Part shown: in pieces, positions 11,610-21,692 of the stretch | How the letters are laid out: every line of letters starts with the position of its first letter | How positions within the stretch are numbered: the first letter of the stretch is position 1 | Source of the DNA: Sporopachydermia quercuum | Lineage: Eukaryota > Ascomycota > Sporopachydermiomycetes > Sporopachydermiales > Sporopachydermiaceae | Direction of reading: 5' to 3' | Assembly: GCA_001599295.1 (NCBI GenBank) | Contig: BCGN01000005.1 | Location: forward strand, 1,240,001 to 1,304,000 | DNA length: 64,000 nt | Program-made: the position numbers and the translations under genes | Notes under the pieces: generated by a model | The model's input: only the letters and a program-made list of their open reading frames with translations | What the model was told of the DNA's origin: nothing | Databases searched by the model: none

Positions 11610-12569
11610 TTATTTATCGTCTGACAGTTTAAAAGGTTTGAGCTTCTCTGTACATTTCTTAGGTAAGCAATAAACAGGATCAACTTCATTCAGGCCATCA
11701 GTACCCAATAAACTTAACCCTGCAATGCCAAAACATGTATGATATATATCAACCTCGTCACCTTTCCTATCAGCGATTCCACCTTTCTCATGATCCTGAG
11801 CATCAAGTATAAATTGTCGTAGTTTATCATGATCACACCAATGTAATTTGCCTAAAATTGCCAGAGAACTGCCAACCCACCAACTGTAACACACATCTGG
11901 AAGCTTTTCCGGTCTCCCATTGAATCCACCTTCTTTCACTTGTCTCTCAGCAAGCCACCATCCTAGCTTCGACGCATCTATTCTCTGTAGCTCACCTGCC
12001 AAAGCTAAAGCTCCAACACAAGTGAACACTTGTGCTGCATGGCTTTCTGCACCCGGTACTAATCCAAAACCGCCGTCAAAGTTCTCACATCTTAGAATGA
12101 AATCTACTGCTGAAGCTACATTCAATCGGTCTAGCTTACCTATTATTGACAGACATTGCATTGCTGAGTAAACAAATCGTGTGTCAGTCTCTCCAAATTC
12201 GTCCCCACAGACTGCACCAGTGTTCATATCTTGTAAACAACAAACGTATGTGGCTACTTTTTCAGTGTCAATTCTATCAAGACTGTCTTCCATGAATAAA
12301 ATCTGTACCGCATAAAGAGTTGATAGAATATGGGAATCATGCCTTGTGCAAGCGCCAAACCCGCCGTCAGAGTTGTGACATGACAGGACAAATTTGACGA
12401 TATCGCCTTTATCCAGAGCGTCTTTCTTACCCATAAGAAATAAAGAACAGAGGCCCCAATAGAGGCCACCCATTCTCAAGTGTTCTGTTAACCAGTATTG
12501 AAGGTTTTCATAGTCTTTACCTTCATTTTGGATAAACTCAACATGTTTGTCTTTCAGTAGTTCTGTCAT
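11610..12569 (-). CDS. BET2: Rab geranylgeranyltransferase beta subunit (Bet2)
   Basis: Catalytic beta subunit of type II geranylgeranyltransferase. With Bet4 and the escort protein Mrs6 it attaches geranylgeranyl groups to C-terminal cysteines of Rab GTPases such as Ypt1 and Sec4. The intronless 319-aa frame has the usual family length (S. cerevisiae 325) and five to six prenyltransferase alpha-barrel repeats with GGF motifs (DGGFGACTRHDSH, DGGFGLVPGAESH, EGGFNGRPEK, KGGIADRKG). The catalytic zinc ligands are in place: D225 and C227 in PDVCYSWWVGSS and H277 in DIYHTCFGIAGLSLLG. SHAAQVFTCVGAL and the loss of a CaaX-recognition tail fit the Rab enzyme rather than farnesyl- or geranylgeranyltransferase I beta subunits. 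It is divergent from PRP4 and convergent with DPB2. Confidence 0.96.
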   Translation of the reverse strand: MTELLKDKHVEFIQNEGKDYENLQYWLTEHLRMGGLYWGLCSLFLMGKKDALDKGDIVKFVLSCHNSDGGFGACTRHDSHILSTLYAVQILFMEDSLDRIDTEKVATYVCCLQDMNTGAVCGDEFGETDTRFVYSAMQCLSIIGKLDRLNVASAVDFILRCENFDGGFGLVPGAESHAAQVFTCVGALALAGELQRIDASKLGWWLAERQVKEGGFNGRPEKLPDVCYSWWVGSSLAILGKLHWCDHDKLRQFILDAQDHEKGGIADRKGDEVDIYHTCFGIAGLSLLGTDGLNEVDPVYCLPKKCTEKLKPFKLSDDK

Positions 12570-13512
12570 TATATGATGATTCGTAGTTAATTCGTGGTTA
12601 CTATCGAAGACCGGTCGCTATTTCGTATACTGTTGATTCCACCAATGCTACTAATACTGATACATGAGAGAATACACACGGTCCTCAATGCAATACAGAA
12701 ATATCGAAGACAATGGTACGGAATGTTATCAGATGTCTTACTTGTGAGAACAACTCGTTATTGTGGATTGATGAATGATGTGTGATAATGAATGGGGTGG
12801 TTTATAGATTGGTCAATTGTTCAAATCATCACAAAGCACAGAGTAACAAAGCACAATTGTCATACAAGATTAGAGGGACAGAAATGCATTTTCGATTAGG
12901 TGATCATTATAACTCTTGCTTGCTTTTTCTTAGGTCAACCTGATAAACAATGGGAAGTGCCATAACCATAGANTACTTACCAGAAATATCTATAATGTAA
13001 TTTACTAGAATTAAACAAGAAAATATAAATAATTGATCTTATTCCTGTTCTTGTCATCAATTTGTTCTCTTGCTCTTCATTAAGTTCCACTATTTAGCAT
13101 TATCCAAGCTCGAATAAATCCAATTCATATGCGTTAGGTTTTTTCCTGTTTTAAAATCTAACATGTTAGGTTGAAAAATAATCTAATCAAGCAAACATTA
13201 TGTACTTTAAGGTGATCTTATTGTATCAACTGAACAAATATAGATAACAGTTATTATTTGTTTGTTTAACTCGTTTTCTATTAAGCTTTTAAGGGTGACA
13301 CTCTGCACAAGTTATTGGTGTATTTCTTTTAATCTATGCAGATTTCTTTTTGAAGTGGATCGTTACATAGAAAGAATACTAACTTATAGTCATAGTCAGT
13401 TAACATCTATTTGCTTACTGCTGGTTTTGTTTACTGTAGATAGTACATTTACTGACTTGGAGTTCATACCTCTAGCTCTTTGTCCAACCTCTTTTTTTGA
13501 AAATAGTTTACA
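12570..13512. other. Divergent promoter region between BET2 and PRP4
   Basis: About 940 bp between divergent starts. It holds a 12-bp perfect palindrome CTAACATGTTAG near 13158-13169 that is followed by TTGAAAAATAA, and AT-rich DNA before PRP4. The plus-strand ORF that begins at 13262 has no coding character and runs into PRP4 exon 1 in another frame, so it is not called. Confidence 0.55.
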
Positions 13513-15278
13513 ATGCATCCTTCAAGAAAAGCATTCATTGACTCTTCTGGCAAAGAGGTATGTATAAACTGGAAGCTTACTTTACTCCTCTTTATATTAC
13601 AACAGCTACTAACTTGTATGTTCTCCTTTCTAGTCAATGGATATAGACACAAATGATTCTGACGAAGGTGTTTACCTCAATGACTTGAGTATGTAGGACT
13701 TCTGTTTTGCTCATATTAATCTACCTCGAGATCAACCGCAGGCCGTCTGGCCATCTGCTTTAGTATCGTCATGATATCAATTTACTAACACTACATTACA
13801 GAGGATGAAGGAAAGCACAGTGAAATTGAGGAATCTAGAAAATTACGAGAGAAGTCACTATTAGTTCCCACAATTAATGAGGATGTGGAGAGAATGCTTC
13901 GAAAGCTAGGAGAACCTATAACCTTATTCGGTGAAGATAAAGCAGATAGAAGGGCACGTTTGCAACAATTGATTCTGACAGGAAAATATGGCTCTCCTGA
14001 TGAACTGCTTAGTAATGACAAATTCACCAGAGAGAATTCTGAGGAAACGGATGTCATAGATATAGACGAGGACGATGAGGAATTTTATACCCCTGGTACA
14101 GCAGAGTTAGAAGAAAGCAGGAAATACATATTAAAATACTCACTGGAAAAAGCCAGAGATCGGGTGGGCAAACAATTGAATTCTTCGCAGAATACAACCA
14201 TTATATCTCAAGTGAAATATAGAAGAGAGATCAATAACAACCTAAGTAAATATACCCTATATGGATCACAGTTATTGTTTGATAGAGCGGCATCTGTTGT
14301 GAGAATATCCCCTGATAGCTCCGTGATAGCAATCGGGTCATGGAATGGGGAAATCAAATATGTCACCAGTGATAGCCTTAGAGAAATCCGATCAATAGCA
14401 GCACATGAGGATAAAGTAGGTGGAATTGATTTCCATCCAAATGCATATATTTCTCAATCTGCGGAAGCAGTCAATATGGCCACTGGTGGTGGTGAAGGAG
14501 CAGTAAAACTATGGGATCTAAACAGCAACAAATGTCTAGATGAGTTAAAGGGCCACCAAGGTAGAGTTGTTAAAGTAGCATTTCATCCCAGTGGTAGGCT
14601 TTTAGCTAGCGCTTCCTATGATATGACTTGGAGGTTATGGGATGTTGAAACCAAAGCTGAATTGTTACTGCAGGAAGGTCACTCTAAGCAGGTGTATTCA
14701 TTAGCATTTCAAGACGATGGTGCTTTAATTGCTTCCGCTGGATTAGATGCCATTGGCAGAATATGGGACTTACGAACAGGTAAGTCTATCATGGCACTAC
14801 AAGGACATATAAGAGAAATATATGGTCTTGATTTCTCACCAAATGGATATCAAGTAGCTACTGGAAGCGCTGATGGCAGCGTTAGAATATGGGATTTACG
14901 CATGAGGAAGTGTCAGTTTACCATCCCTGCTCATACCAAAATAGTATCAAGTTTGAAGTTCAATCGTGGTGAGAATGATCCTGGTACCTATTTGGTTACC
15001 AGTTCATATGATGGTAGTGTAAATGTATGTATCAAAAAGGCTTTAATGATTTCTATGAGAATTAATTTAGTTTAGTGCTGTATTTCTTGATTTTTTGTAT
15101 TTAATACTAACTAGTTAACTAGATCTGGAGTGCTGATAGTTGGATTAAACTCAAGAGTTTATTAGGGCATTCTGATAGGATCATGAGTGTTGACATAGCT
15201 AGTAAGAGACCTTTTATTGCTACCAGTGGCTGGGATAAGACTGTCAAAATTTGGGCTGATGAGTCTAGTGTTTTATAA
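13513..15278 (+). CDS. PRP4: U4/U6 snRNP protein Prp4 (WD40), four exons
   Basis: Component of the U4/U6 and U4/U6.U5 tri-snRNP needed for spliceosome assembly, acting in the nucleus with Prp3. Exons are 13513-13557, 13634-13688, 13802-15024 and 15123-15278, giving about 492 aa. The splicing-factor motif appears at about residues 60-90 (LGEPITLFGEDKADRRARL), the hallmark of the Prp4/PRPF4 family. Seven WD40 repeats follow (for example GGGEGAVKLWDLN, LASASYDMTWRLWDVE, SAGLDAIGRIWDL, ATGSADGSVRIWDL, and in exon 4 ATSGWDKTVKIWAD). Introns 13558-13633, 13689-13801 and 15025-15122 all have GTATGT donors and TACTAAC branch points. The start is fixed by the short first exon MHPSRKAFIDSSGKE. The first two exons together hold only 100 nt of coding sequence. 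A tri-snRNP gene with three introns could sense splicing capacity, but that is inference. Confidence 0.94.
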
Positions 15279-16143
15279 GATTCTGGTGTGTCTGTCAATG
15301 TGATATTTATCCAGGATCGGGGGCAATGATCAGGGATCGGGCACTTATTCTCCTGTCAGAATTTAAGTACCTATATACAATCATACAATGCATCTGAATG
15401 AGATTCTAGCTATTGGGGCATTAAGTATAGTGAATTATGCCTACAATATTGGGCTGATTATTAGGTTGAAGCTACAAGTGACTCTCTGGTCCTTGCGCCA
15501 TTTGACGTAAAACGGCATAATCATTCACAGCTGAGTCCTACCGATATCACTATAAGGATTAGAGAACTATATTTAGGAATTCGGTTAAGGGTACCCATGT
15601 ATTATATAATTACTGCTATACTAATTCCAGTTGTAGTAAAATAGTCATAGTTAATGGAATTAAAATCTCAAGAGAAGTTAATTTCATGGTAGAATAGAGA
15701 TAGCTAATCTACTATCAGATATTTTAATATCAATGTATATAAACTAATGCATTATTACTGTGTAAGTCTCATAGATATCTCTTCGTACGATCTGTATANA
15801 ACATTTCATAAGGTATTTGTTGTCTTCATCATATTTGGAATAATCAATGATACAATTAACTAGACTGCAAGGTTCAGCAACAGGAAAGGATTTAGCTGTG
15901 AGAAACGAATGACTAGAGTAACAACTTTTGGTATCAAGAACATATAAGAGACAATAGACTATAAAACCTATCGATTATTACAATTCTGAAATGAGTCCCT
16001 GTTGATTCTTTGTTCAGCAGCTATCTCACTGGCTTTTATGGCGAAGTCTAACTATCAACATTCAACGGTGTCCTATCTTTCTGTTGATAATATTCCAAAA
16101 TATAAAATACCATATACTATCCTATATCTTCATATAGATCTAA
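15279..16143. other. Convergent intergenic region PRP4/HDA3
   Basis: About 860 bp between two convergent stop codons, presumably the two 3' UTRs and terminators. AT-rich. No gene, repeat or RNA signature found; one N at 15799. Confidence 0.55.
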
Positions 16144-18222
16144 TTACCATATACTAGTAACATTTTGAAGAGGATGATGGCCCTGCGGGTTAGCTGGTGA
16201 TTGACCTCGTGATCGAGCAGTTGAAAANGACGTAGAAACGATTAACTTCCCATTCCCGTTTGGCCTGACAATATATCGTCCTCTTTGATTCTTATCGAAT
16301 TCATTCAACTTATCAAACTGTTCGTCTAATGATGTTTCCAACTCATTCAACGAACTTCGCAATTCGTTGATCTGATCTTCTAACTCTTTCCTCTCTGTTG
16401 TGAACTTTAATGTAACCAATCTAGCTTTACCTTCTTTTATGGCTTTCTTCCTGTCGTTAATTTGCTGAATGATTTGATTCATTTCCTTGTCCGATTCTTC
16501 ACTTGAACTTCTTGCTTTGTCCACCTCCTTTTCCATATATTCAGATTCTGTTTTGGCTGATTCTAGCTTTCCTAAAAGCTTCTTCTTCTTCTCTAAAGTA
16601 TCCAAAGCCTCAAGCCTCTTCAGTAAAAATTCCTTCAATTCTGGTGAAATTTCATCATTCCCAATACTTCTAGCGGCTTCCCTTATATTTGCAAGTCTTT
16701 CCTTTAAAACTTCAATGCTCCTCTCGTTTTCTTCACATCCTGCTGTCACTCGTTCTTTCCTCTTCATAGCAGCAGACTTCCTAGTTTCCAATGTATTTAT
16801 ATCATCTTTCATTTTAGTCAACGATCTTCTGGCCTCTTGTAAATCAGCTTCACGTAACTTCAAAGATCGAACGTACGAGTTCAATTCGTCGTTACGTCTT
16901 TTGTATTCTACAACGGATTCTGTCAGTGTTCTTATCAGTTTATGTGTTAAAATACTCTGATAACTTTCGTCTGTTATTAAAGAAATGCCAGTAAGTAATT
17001 CAGCATTCTGGTTCAAAGGATTCATGATATAGTCACGTTTTAAACGTTTGGTATCGTAATAAGAAACTCTCTGGTCGTCCTTTCTGTCATGTTTATATTC
17101 TGCACTACCGCCTGAGTTGATCTGAGATCCCTCATTGCTATTATCGGCGGAAGGTAGTCTAACCTCTGTCAATAATGATTTTTCAACGTCTTGCATAGTG
17201 AATTCCGCAATTGTGGGCATATAAGGCAACAACCACGGTGATCTTGGGTTTTCAAACCATGGTTCTAAGTATCTCAGGTCCCCTATATATACTTGTCTCA
17301 GTTCTGAGGGAATAATGCCGGCCCTATCACGAAGTACTACCACGGCAGCAGCAACACGTTTGAGATAATCGAACGAAAATTTGGAGTCGATTTTGCAGCT
17401 TTCAGGAGAGGGATCAGCGTTGAAGCTATTGAAGAACAAAGCACAGTGTTCTAGCGAATATGTTGGCACCAAACGGACAATAGGAGCTCTATTGAGTCTA
17501 TTTGCTGAAATTCCGTTGTTCATTGTTTCATTAGTAGTAATCATACTTTGTCGTAGCAGTTTCTGCATAGACGGCGATGTCTTATCAAAGGTTATATCGA
17601 AAGCGATAATAAAATCAACTTTTAAATCATCAGGAATTTCCTCAACAGCAATATTGGAAGGTACATGATAAATAGTACATGTATATCCTTTATTTTTTCC
17701 ATTGTCCTTCAATAAAGAGCCTCCAAGCATTTTGCAATTCACCTTTTGATTGTATACAAATGATTCCACCAAATCAATATCTTTCCCGTTTTTTGTTACA
17801 ATTGCTATCACTTTATCCGAGTTTTGAATAATAGATATAATATCACGCAAAACTGCAAACTTCCCGCTGGATGATGATAATTTCAAAGGAACATCTTTCA
17901 GCAGCAGAGATTTGGGCATCAAGTGTTCGATAAGCAAGTAAGGATGTGTGCATACAAGCTGTGAATTCTTGTACATCGTTTCTAAAGACTCAATGATCAA
18001 CTGCTCTGTTCCCGCTTTCGAACCTGGGGCTTCAAAGAATTTTAAAATGTCTGAATAATGTAAAGATACAACCTGATCTGTCAGTTCTTGCTGTTGAGTA
18101 GAAAATGGTATTGGTAACCAGTAATCACCTGATAGGTTATTTGATTCTGCTAGTTGAGTGTCAATGAAAGGATCAAGGATAGGAGGCTCAGGAGTTGTGT
18201 CTAGAATTTTCGTTAAATCCAT
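16144..18222 (-). CDS. HDA3: HDA1 histone deacetylase complex subunit Hda3
   Basis: Subunit of the class II deacetylase complex Hda1-Hda2-Hda3, which deacetylates H3 and H2B and represses transcription. Single 692-aa frame; S. cerevisiae Hda3 is 655 aa. The N-terminus is strongly Hda3-like (MDLTKILDT, SGDYWLPIPFS, LTDQVVSLHYSDILKFFE, VCTHPYLLIEHLMPKSLL, SSGKFAVLRDII). This is the helicase-like DNA-binding domain of the HDA2/HDA3 family (roughly residues 20-340), lacking Walker motifs. Residues about 430-640 form a long coiled coil used for dimerisation with Hda2. An N at 16228 blurs one residue near the C-terminus. Hda3 rather than its paralogue Hda2 is chosen because of the close match of the first 130 residues. 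It shares a divergent intergenic region with AOS1. Confidence 0.9.
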   Translation of the reverse strand: MDLTKILDTTPEPPILDPFIDTQLAESNNLSGDYWLPIPFSTQQQELTDQVVSLHYSDILKFFEAPGSKAGTEQLIIESLETMYKNSQLVCTHPYLLIEHLMPKSLLLKDVPLKLSSSSGKFAVLRDIISIIQNSDKVIAIVTKNGKDIDLVESFVYNQKVNCKMLGGSLLKDNGKNKGYTCTIYHVPSNIAVEEIPDDLKVDFIIAFDITFDKTSPSMQKLLRQSMITTNETMNNGISANRLNRAPIVRLVPTYSLEHCALFFNSFNADPSPESCKIDSKFSFDYLKRVAAAVVVLRDRAGIIPSELRQVYIGDLRYLEPWFENPRSPWLLPYMPTIAEFTMQDVEKSLLTEVRLPSADNSNEGSQINSGGSAEYKHDRKDDQRVSYYDTKRLKRDYIMNPLNQNAELLTGISLITDESYQSILTHKLIRTLTESVVEYKRRNDELNSYVRSLKLREADLQEARRSLTKMKDDINTLETRKSAAMKRKERVTAGCEENERSIEVLKERLANIREAARSIGNDEISPELKEFLLKRLEALDTLEKKKKLLGKLESAKTESEYMEKEVDKARSSSEESDKEMNQIIQQINDRKKAIKEGKARLVTLKFTTERKELEDQINELRSSLNELETSLDEQFDKLNEFDKNQRGRYIVRPNGNGKLIVSTXFSTARSRGQSPANPQGHHPLQNVTSIW

Positions 18223-18944
18223 ATTGAGTGATTGTGATTCTGTTAGGTTGTTTTCTCCTATGGATAATTTGAATCAAAAAGTAGTATAAGATATGATTGT
18301 ATCTGGTAGATAATAATNGACTCTCTAGTAGCTAGGGCTGTACTGGTGCTTTAATATAGTAAAGACTGAGCACTCAATCAATAAGGCAGCCCAATGATTA
18401 AAATATGGATAAAAGGAGCACCAACGGATTCAAATTACTATTAATTAATCATCAAATCATCAAATCACTATTAACCAGATCTCACAACAGATGATCTTCA
18501 TCATAATCGTAAAGCTGAAGGTCCACTTTCACTGATAAGAAGCAGAAAAGAAAAGTGATAAACAGAAAAAGAAAGAGGAACAATTCACTTTGGGTGAAGA
18601 TGAGATGAATTAATGATTAGGTAAGCAAGAACAATTATCAGTAGTTTTATGTGTCTATGCAGATACGCTTTTGGAAGTATTGATTTGTGTAGGTTTGTTN
18701 TGTTTGAATATCGCTTGGGAATTCTACTAGGAGTAGTCTTTTAAATAAAGTAACANAGTAAAAAGCAGCAAAATACCCTTGCCGGACTGCAGAATCTGGC
18801 CCTAGCAACTACTCAAATGTACAACAAACTCTTTATAGCCTTCTCAGAGTGCTTTATTAAAGATTCGCTTTATGCATAAACCATGCAAGCTTTTCAACCT
18901 TTTTTTTCCTTGCATTCGAAAACTTGCGTTATCATAAATCAGAT

Positions 18945-18963
18945 CACATGATATATCACGTGA
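18945..18963. promoter_or_regulatory. Paired E-box-like sites TCACATGA and TCACGTGA
   Basis: ATCACATGATATATCACGTGA contains a degenerate and a perfect bHLH-type palindrome in tandem, about 215 bp upstream of the AOS1 start and 730 bp upstream of HDA3. The spacing suggests a regulated promoter element. The factor is inferred from the core motif. Confidence 0.4.
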
Positions 18964-18983
18964 GACTATTAANCCTCAATTTC

Positions 18984-19006
18984 GGAAGTAATCGAAAGTA
19001 TTCCGG
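18984..19006. promoter_or_regulatory. Inverted CGGAA-N13-TTCCG element
   Basis: CGGAA and TTCCG face each other across 13 bp in the AOS1/HDA3 promoter, about 170 bp upstream of the AOS1 ATG. Inverted CGG triplets are the usual half-site layout for Zn2Cys6 dimers. A similar arrangement (CCGGAA-N15-TTCCGG) lies at 56529-56555. Function is inferred. Confidence 0.3.
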
Positions 19007-19176
19007 AGAAAACGCATGTCTCTCGGATAATTGCCATTTCTTCTATCAAAATCGATGATACATCAACAACAACTGAATAGCTATGAATATTATGATATTA
19101 TAAGTATAATAACTTTTGTATACTATAAACTATATTTACTCATCCACTGAGTATATCACACTATATTATTCGAATC

Positions 19177-20791
19177 ATGACTGCAATAACAGATAATTCA
19201 CAGCTATCACCTGGTACGTGTTCTACCCTCAGATCACTGGATCCCGTCTATTGACTGCCTCATATGATATTATTTATAACAAGAAACAACAAATGAGTCT
19301 TAATATTCAAGACTAGTGAAGGTCTTACTAGTTATATATTCTTTTGACAATATTTTCCATACTTCAATTTCAAGCTTAGTTCAATAGAAACATTTAAAGA
19401 TCAGCTTATTAACATAATCTTATCATTAGATGAGGTTGCCCTCTATGATAGGCAAATCCGATTGTGGGGAATGGAAGCTCAGTCACGGTAAGTATTCGTA
19501 GTAACACTTTTATTTCCAGTATTGACANTTACGCATATCATAACTCCCTTCTAACAAGCATATTATTAGGATGAGAAATTCCAAAATTCTACTGATAAAC
19601 CTGTCGGGACTAGGAACAGAAATTGTCAAGAATTTAGTATTAGCTGGTATTGGATCACTGACTATTCTTGATTCCAATATTATTAAAGATGAAGATTACG
19701 ATACTCAATTTTTCCTCAATGCTAATAAACAAGGAAATTATGTAAGTACTTTTCTGGTTGATGCTTACGATGATACTCATATTTTATATTGTGAATGCGT
19801 GCCTATACTACTGATCCATGAATTCGAATGAAGACCTATAAGNAGAGTATGGTAGATCATTGTTCCAACGAACAGGAACACCACCTGATGAAGGCAATAT
19901 GCTATAATATAGGTCTTCGATGAAAAAATTCATTAAAGCAAATCCATCAAACGAAAGGACCCACAATATTCTCGTATATTTTGCATTTCACCCAGCAATG
20001 AATTACCATGAACCGTTTCGTACTAACAAGTTTATAAACAGAGAATTGATGAAGCCAAATCTAATATCCACAAATTGAATCCAAGGGTTGATTTGGTAAC
20101 GAATAAAACACCCATTAGCTCACTGTCAGATGATTTTTTCGCTGATTTTGACGTCGTCATTGCTACGGAACTGACTTTGAATGAACTATTACGCATCAAT
20201 GGTATTACGAGAAAGTCTCATAAGCCTTTCTTTGCTGGTGCTCTTAATGGCATGTTTGGTTTTATCTTTCTTGACCTGATACATCATACGTATAAATACG
20301 ATCGTATAAAAGGTAATGTTAAAGTAACTATTGGACCGGAGAATGAATATAGAAGAATAATTTCAACCAGTGTTAGAAAAGAAGGCAGTAACAGAATTGA
20401 AACTGTTGTGAAAGAGGATTCTTTCATAGCATTGGATGATATACTGAAGAAAGAGAAGATTTTAGATAATTTGAAACAACGACAACTGAAAAGAGTTTCT
20501 GGTGTTCTACCGTTGACATTTGCTTCTTGGGAGAGTGATTCAATGGAGAAGGAGATTGTATCTAAAGTGTGCAAACATTTAGGTGTTGATGAGACCATTG
20601 TTATTAATGATGAGCTATATAATAATTTCAAAAAATGTCTACATACTGAATTCTCACCGGTTGCTGCCATCTTAGGTGGAGCATTAGGCCAAGAAGTATT
20701 GAATGTTCTTGGTGGAAAAGAACAACCAATTAATAACTTTTTAGTATTCGATGGGTATAGTTCTACTGCACCTATTTATTCTTTACATTGA
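19177..20791 (+). CDS. AOS1: SUMO E1-activating enzyme subunit Aos1, four exons
   Basis: Forms the heterodimeric SUMO-activating enzyme with Uba2, adenylating SUMO (Smt3) for transfer to Ubc9. Exons are 19177-19213, 19430-19487, 19570-19741 and 20042-20791, giving 338 aa (S. cerevisiae 347). Exon 2 encodes the family signature LYDRQIRLWGMEAQ; exon 3 carries the Rossmann-type stretch KILLINLSGLGTEIVKNLVLAGIGSLTILD in shorter pieces, with SGLGTE and DEDYDTQFF. Exon 4 runs RIDEAKSNIHKLNPRVDLV to the conserved tail FSPVAAILGGALGQEVLNVL. Introns have GTACGT or GTAAGT donors and TATTAAC, TTCTAAC and TACTAAC branch points. Intron 3 is long (300 nt) and contains a predicted hairpin. Joining the exons keeps frame across all three junctions. 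Confidence 0.93.
19830..19918 (+). other. Nested hairpin inside AOS1 intron 3
   Basis: An 11-bp perfect inverted repeat, GAAGACCTATA at 19830-19840 and TATAGGTCTTC at 19908-19918, encloses a second inverted repeat, TGTTCC at 19861-19866 and GGAACA at 19875-19880. The pre-mRNA could fold into a long stem with an inner hairpin. It may bring the splice sites together or be an intron-encoded RNA. I cannot assign it to a known RNA family. Confidence 0.4.
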
Positions 20792-21692
20792 GAATGAAAA
20801 TGAACTATTGCGAATTTGACATTGAACCGAATGAGTGCGGATATATCTAATATTACTACAAGGCTTCTTCTGGTGCTGTTTGGTTTGATATGGTGAATAG
20901 AGACAACATTTCCGATGTGCATTTGATGTTGATGACGGTCCATTTTCAAGATTAGTTCTGTTTAGGTGATATTTCAGGCCTGTGAGCTGTTTTTTACTCC
21001 TTGTTTAATTGATCTCACTTCGCTTGGCCATCGATTACCGTCCTACGAATGCAATTCTATTGTTCGACGAGCGAGAGCCTGGTTGCTTGAACTTCACGTC
21101 AGTTTGTGTAGATGGAAGAATGTACAGTGTATTTAATAGCGTGTACGTGCTTGATTATTATTTCTGTTGTACATATAGAGAGAATAATGTGAGCAAACTA
21201 GGTACTTGATGATTGAGACTGATAGATAAGATGTATGCAGTCAGTCCAGGACAGTTGAAGATTTAGGGGAAACTGTTTGCTAGTNTATAGTGCTATAAGT
21301 GATGATAGGAAAAATCCAATCGAAAGGTAGAGGAAGTCTAAGACTCCAATCTACTTTTCTTAACTCCATGTTGGTGAGGAAGCAATCTGTCAAAAAAGAA
21401 TCATTATAAGGGACTTATGTCGATGTTGGTAGAAAGAATTTAGTATCGAAACGTGTACTGATGTGCTCTATAATGGGTACCCTAGCGATCGAATTGCAAC
21501 AATTTATCCTAGAACGAATCTCTTTCTCGTCTTCCTTTTCACTATAATAATAATANATAGCACACTACATTATAAATTAAGAAAAGAATAGAGAAATATA
21601 ATTATAAGGAACACTAAAAAAGTATTTCTAATTCTAATGAAAATAATCAAATNACTCAAAAAATGAATATACTAACTCCTTATGATCTCTTT
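20792..21692. other. Convergent intergenic region AOS1/SEC23
   Basis: About 900 bp between convergent stop codons. Short ORFs (such as one near 21009-21209) start only with non-ATG codons and lack coding character. The region 21540-21690 is A/T-rich and probably contains the SEC23 3' UTR. Three Ns. No RNA gene recognised. Confidence 0.5.

Larger units (their letters stand above)
18223..19176. other. Divergent promoter region between HDA3 and AOS1
   Basis: About 950 bp. It holds a TCACGTGA box at 18956-18963 preceded 9 bp earlier by a TCACATGA variant, an inverted CGGAA/TTCCG pair at about 18984-19006, and AT-rich DNA. Four isolated Ns occur. No gene or RNA signature found. Confidence 0.55.

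Noticed and set aside
12960-13000. U1 snRNA-like NTACTTACC
   Set aside because: The following sequence does not match U1 and no Sm site or stem structure follows.
6017-18963. Point-centromere CDEI reading of the TCACGTG motifs
   Set aside because: No adjacent AT-rich CDEII block followed by a CDEIII-like TTCCGAA element.
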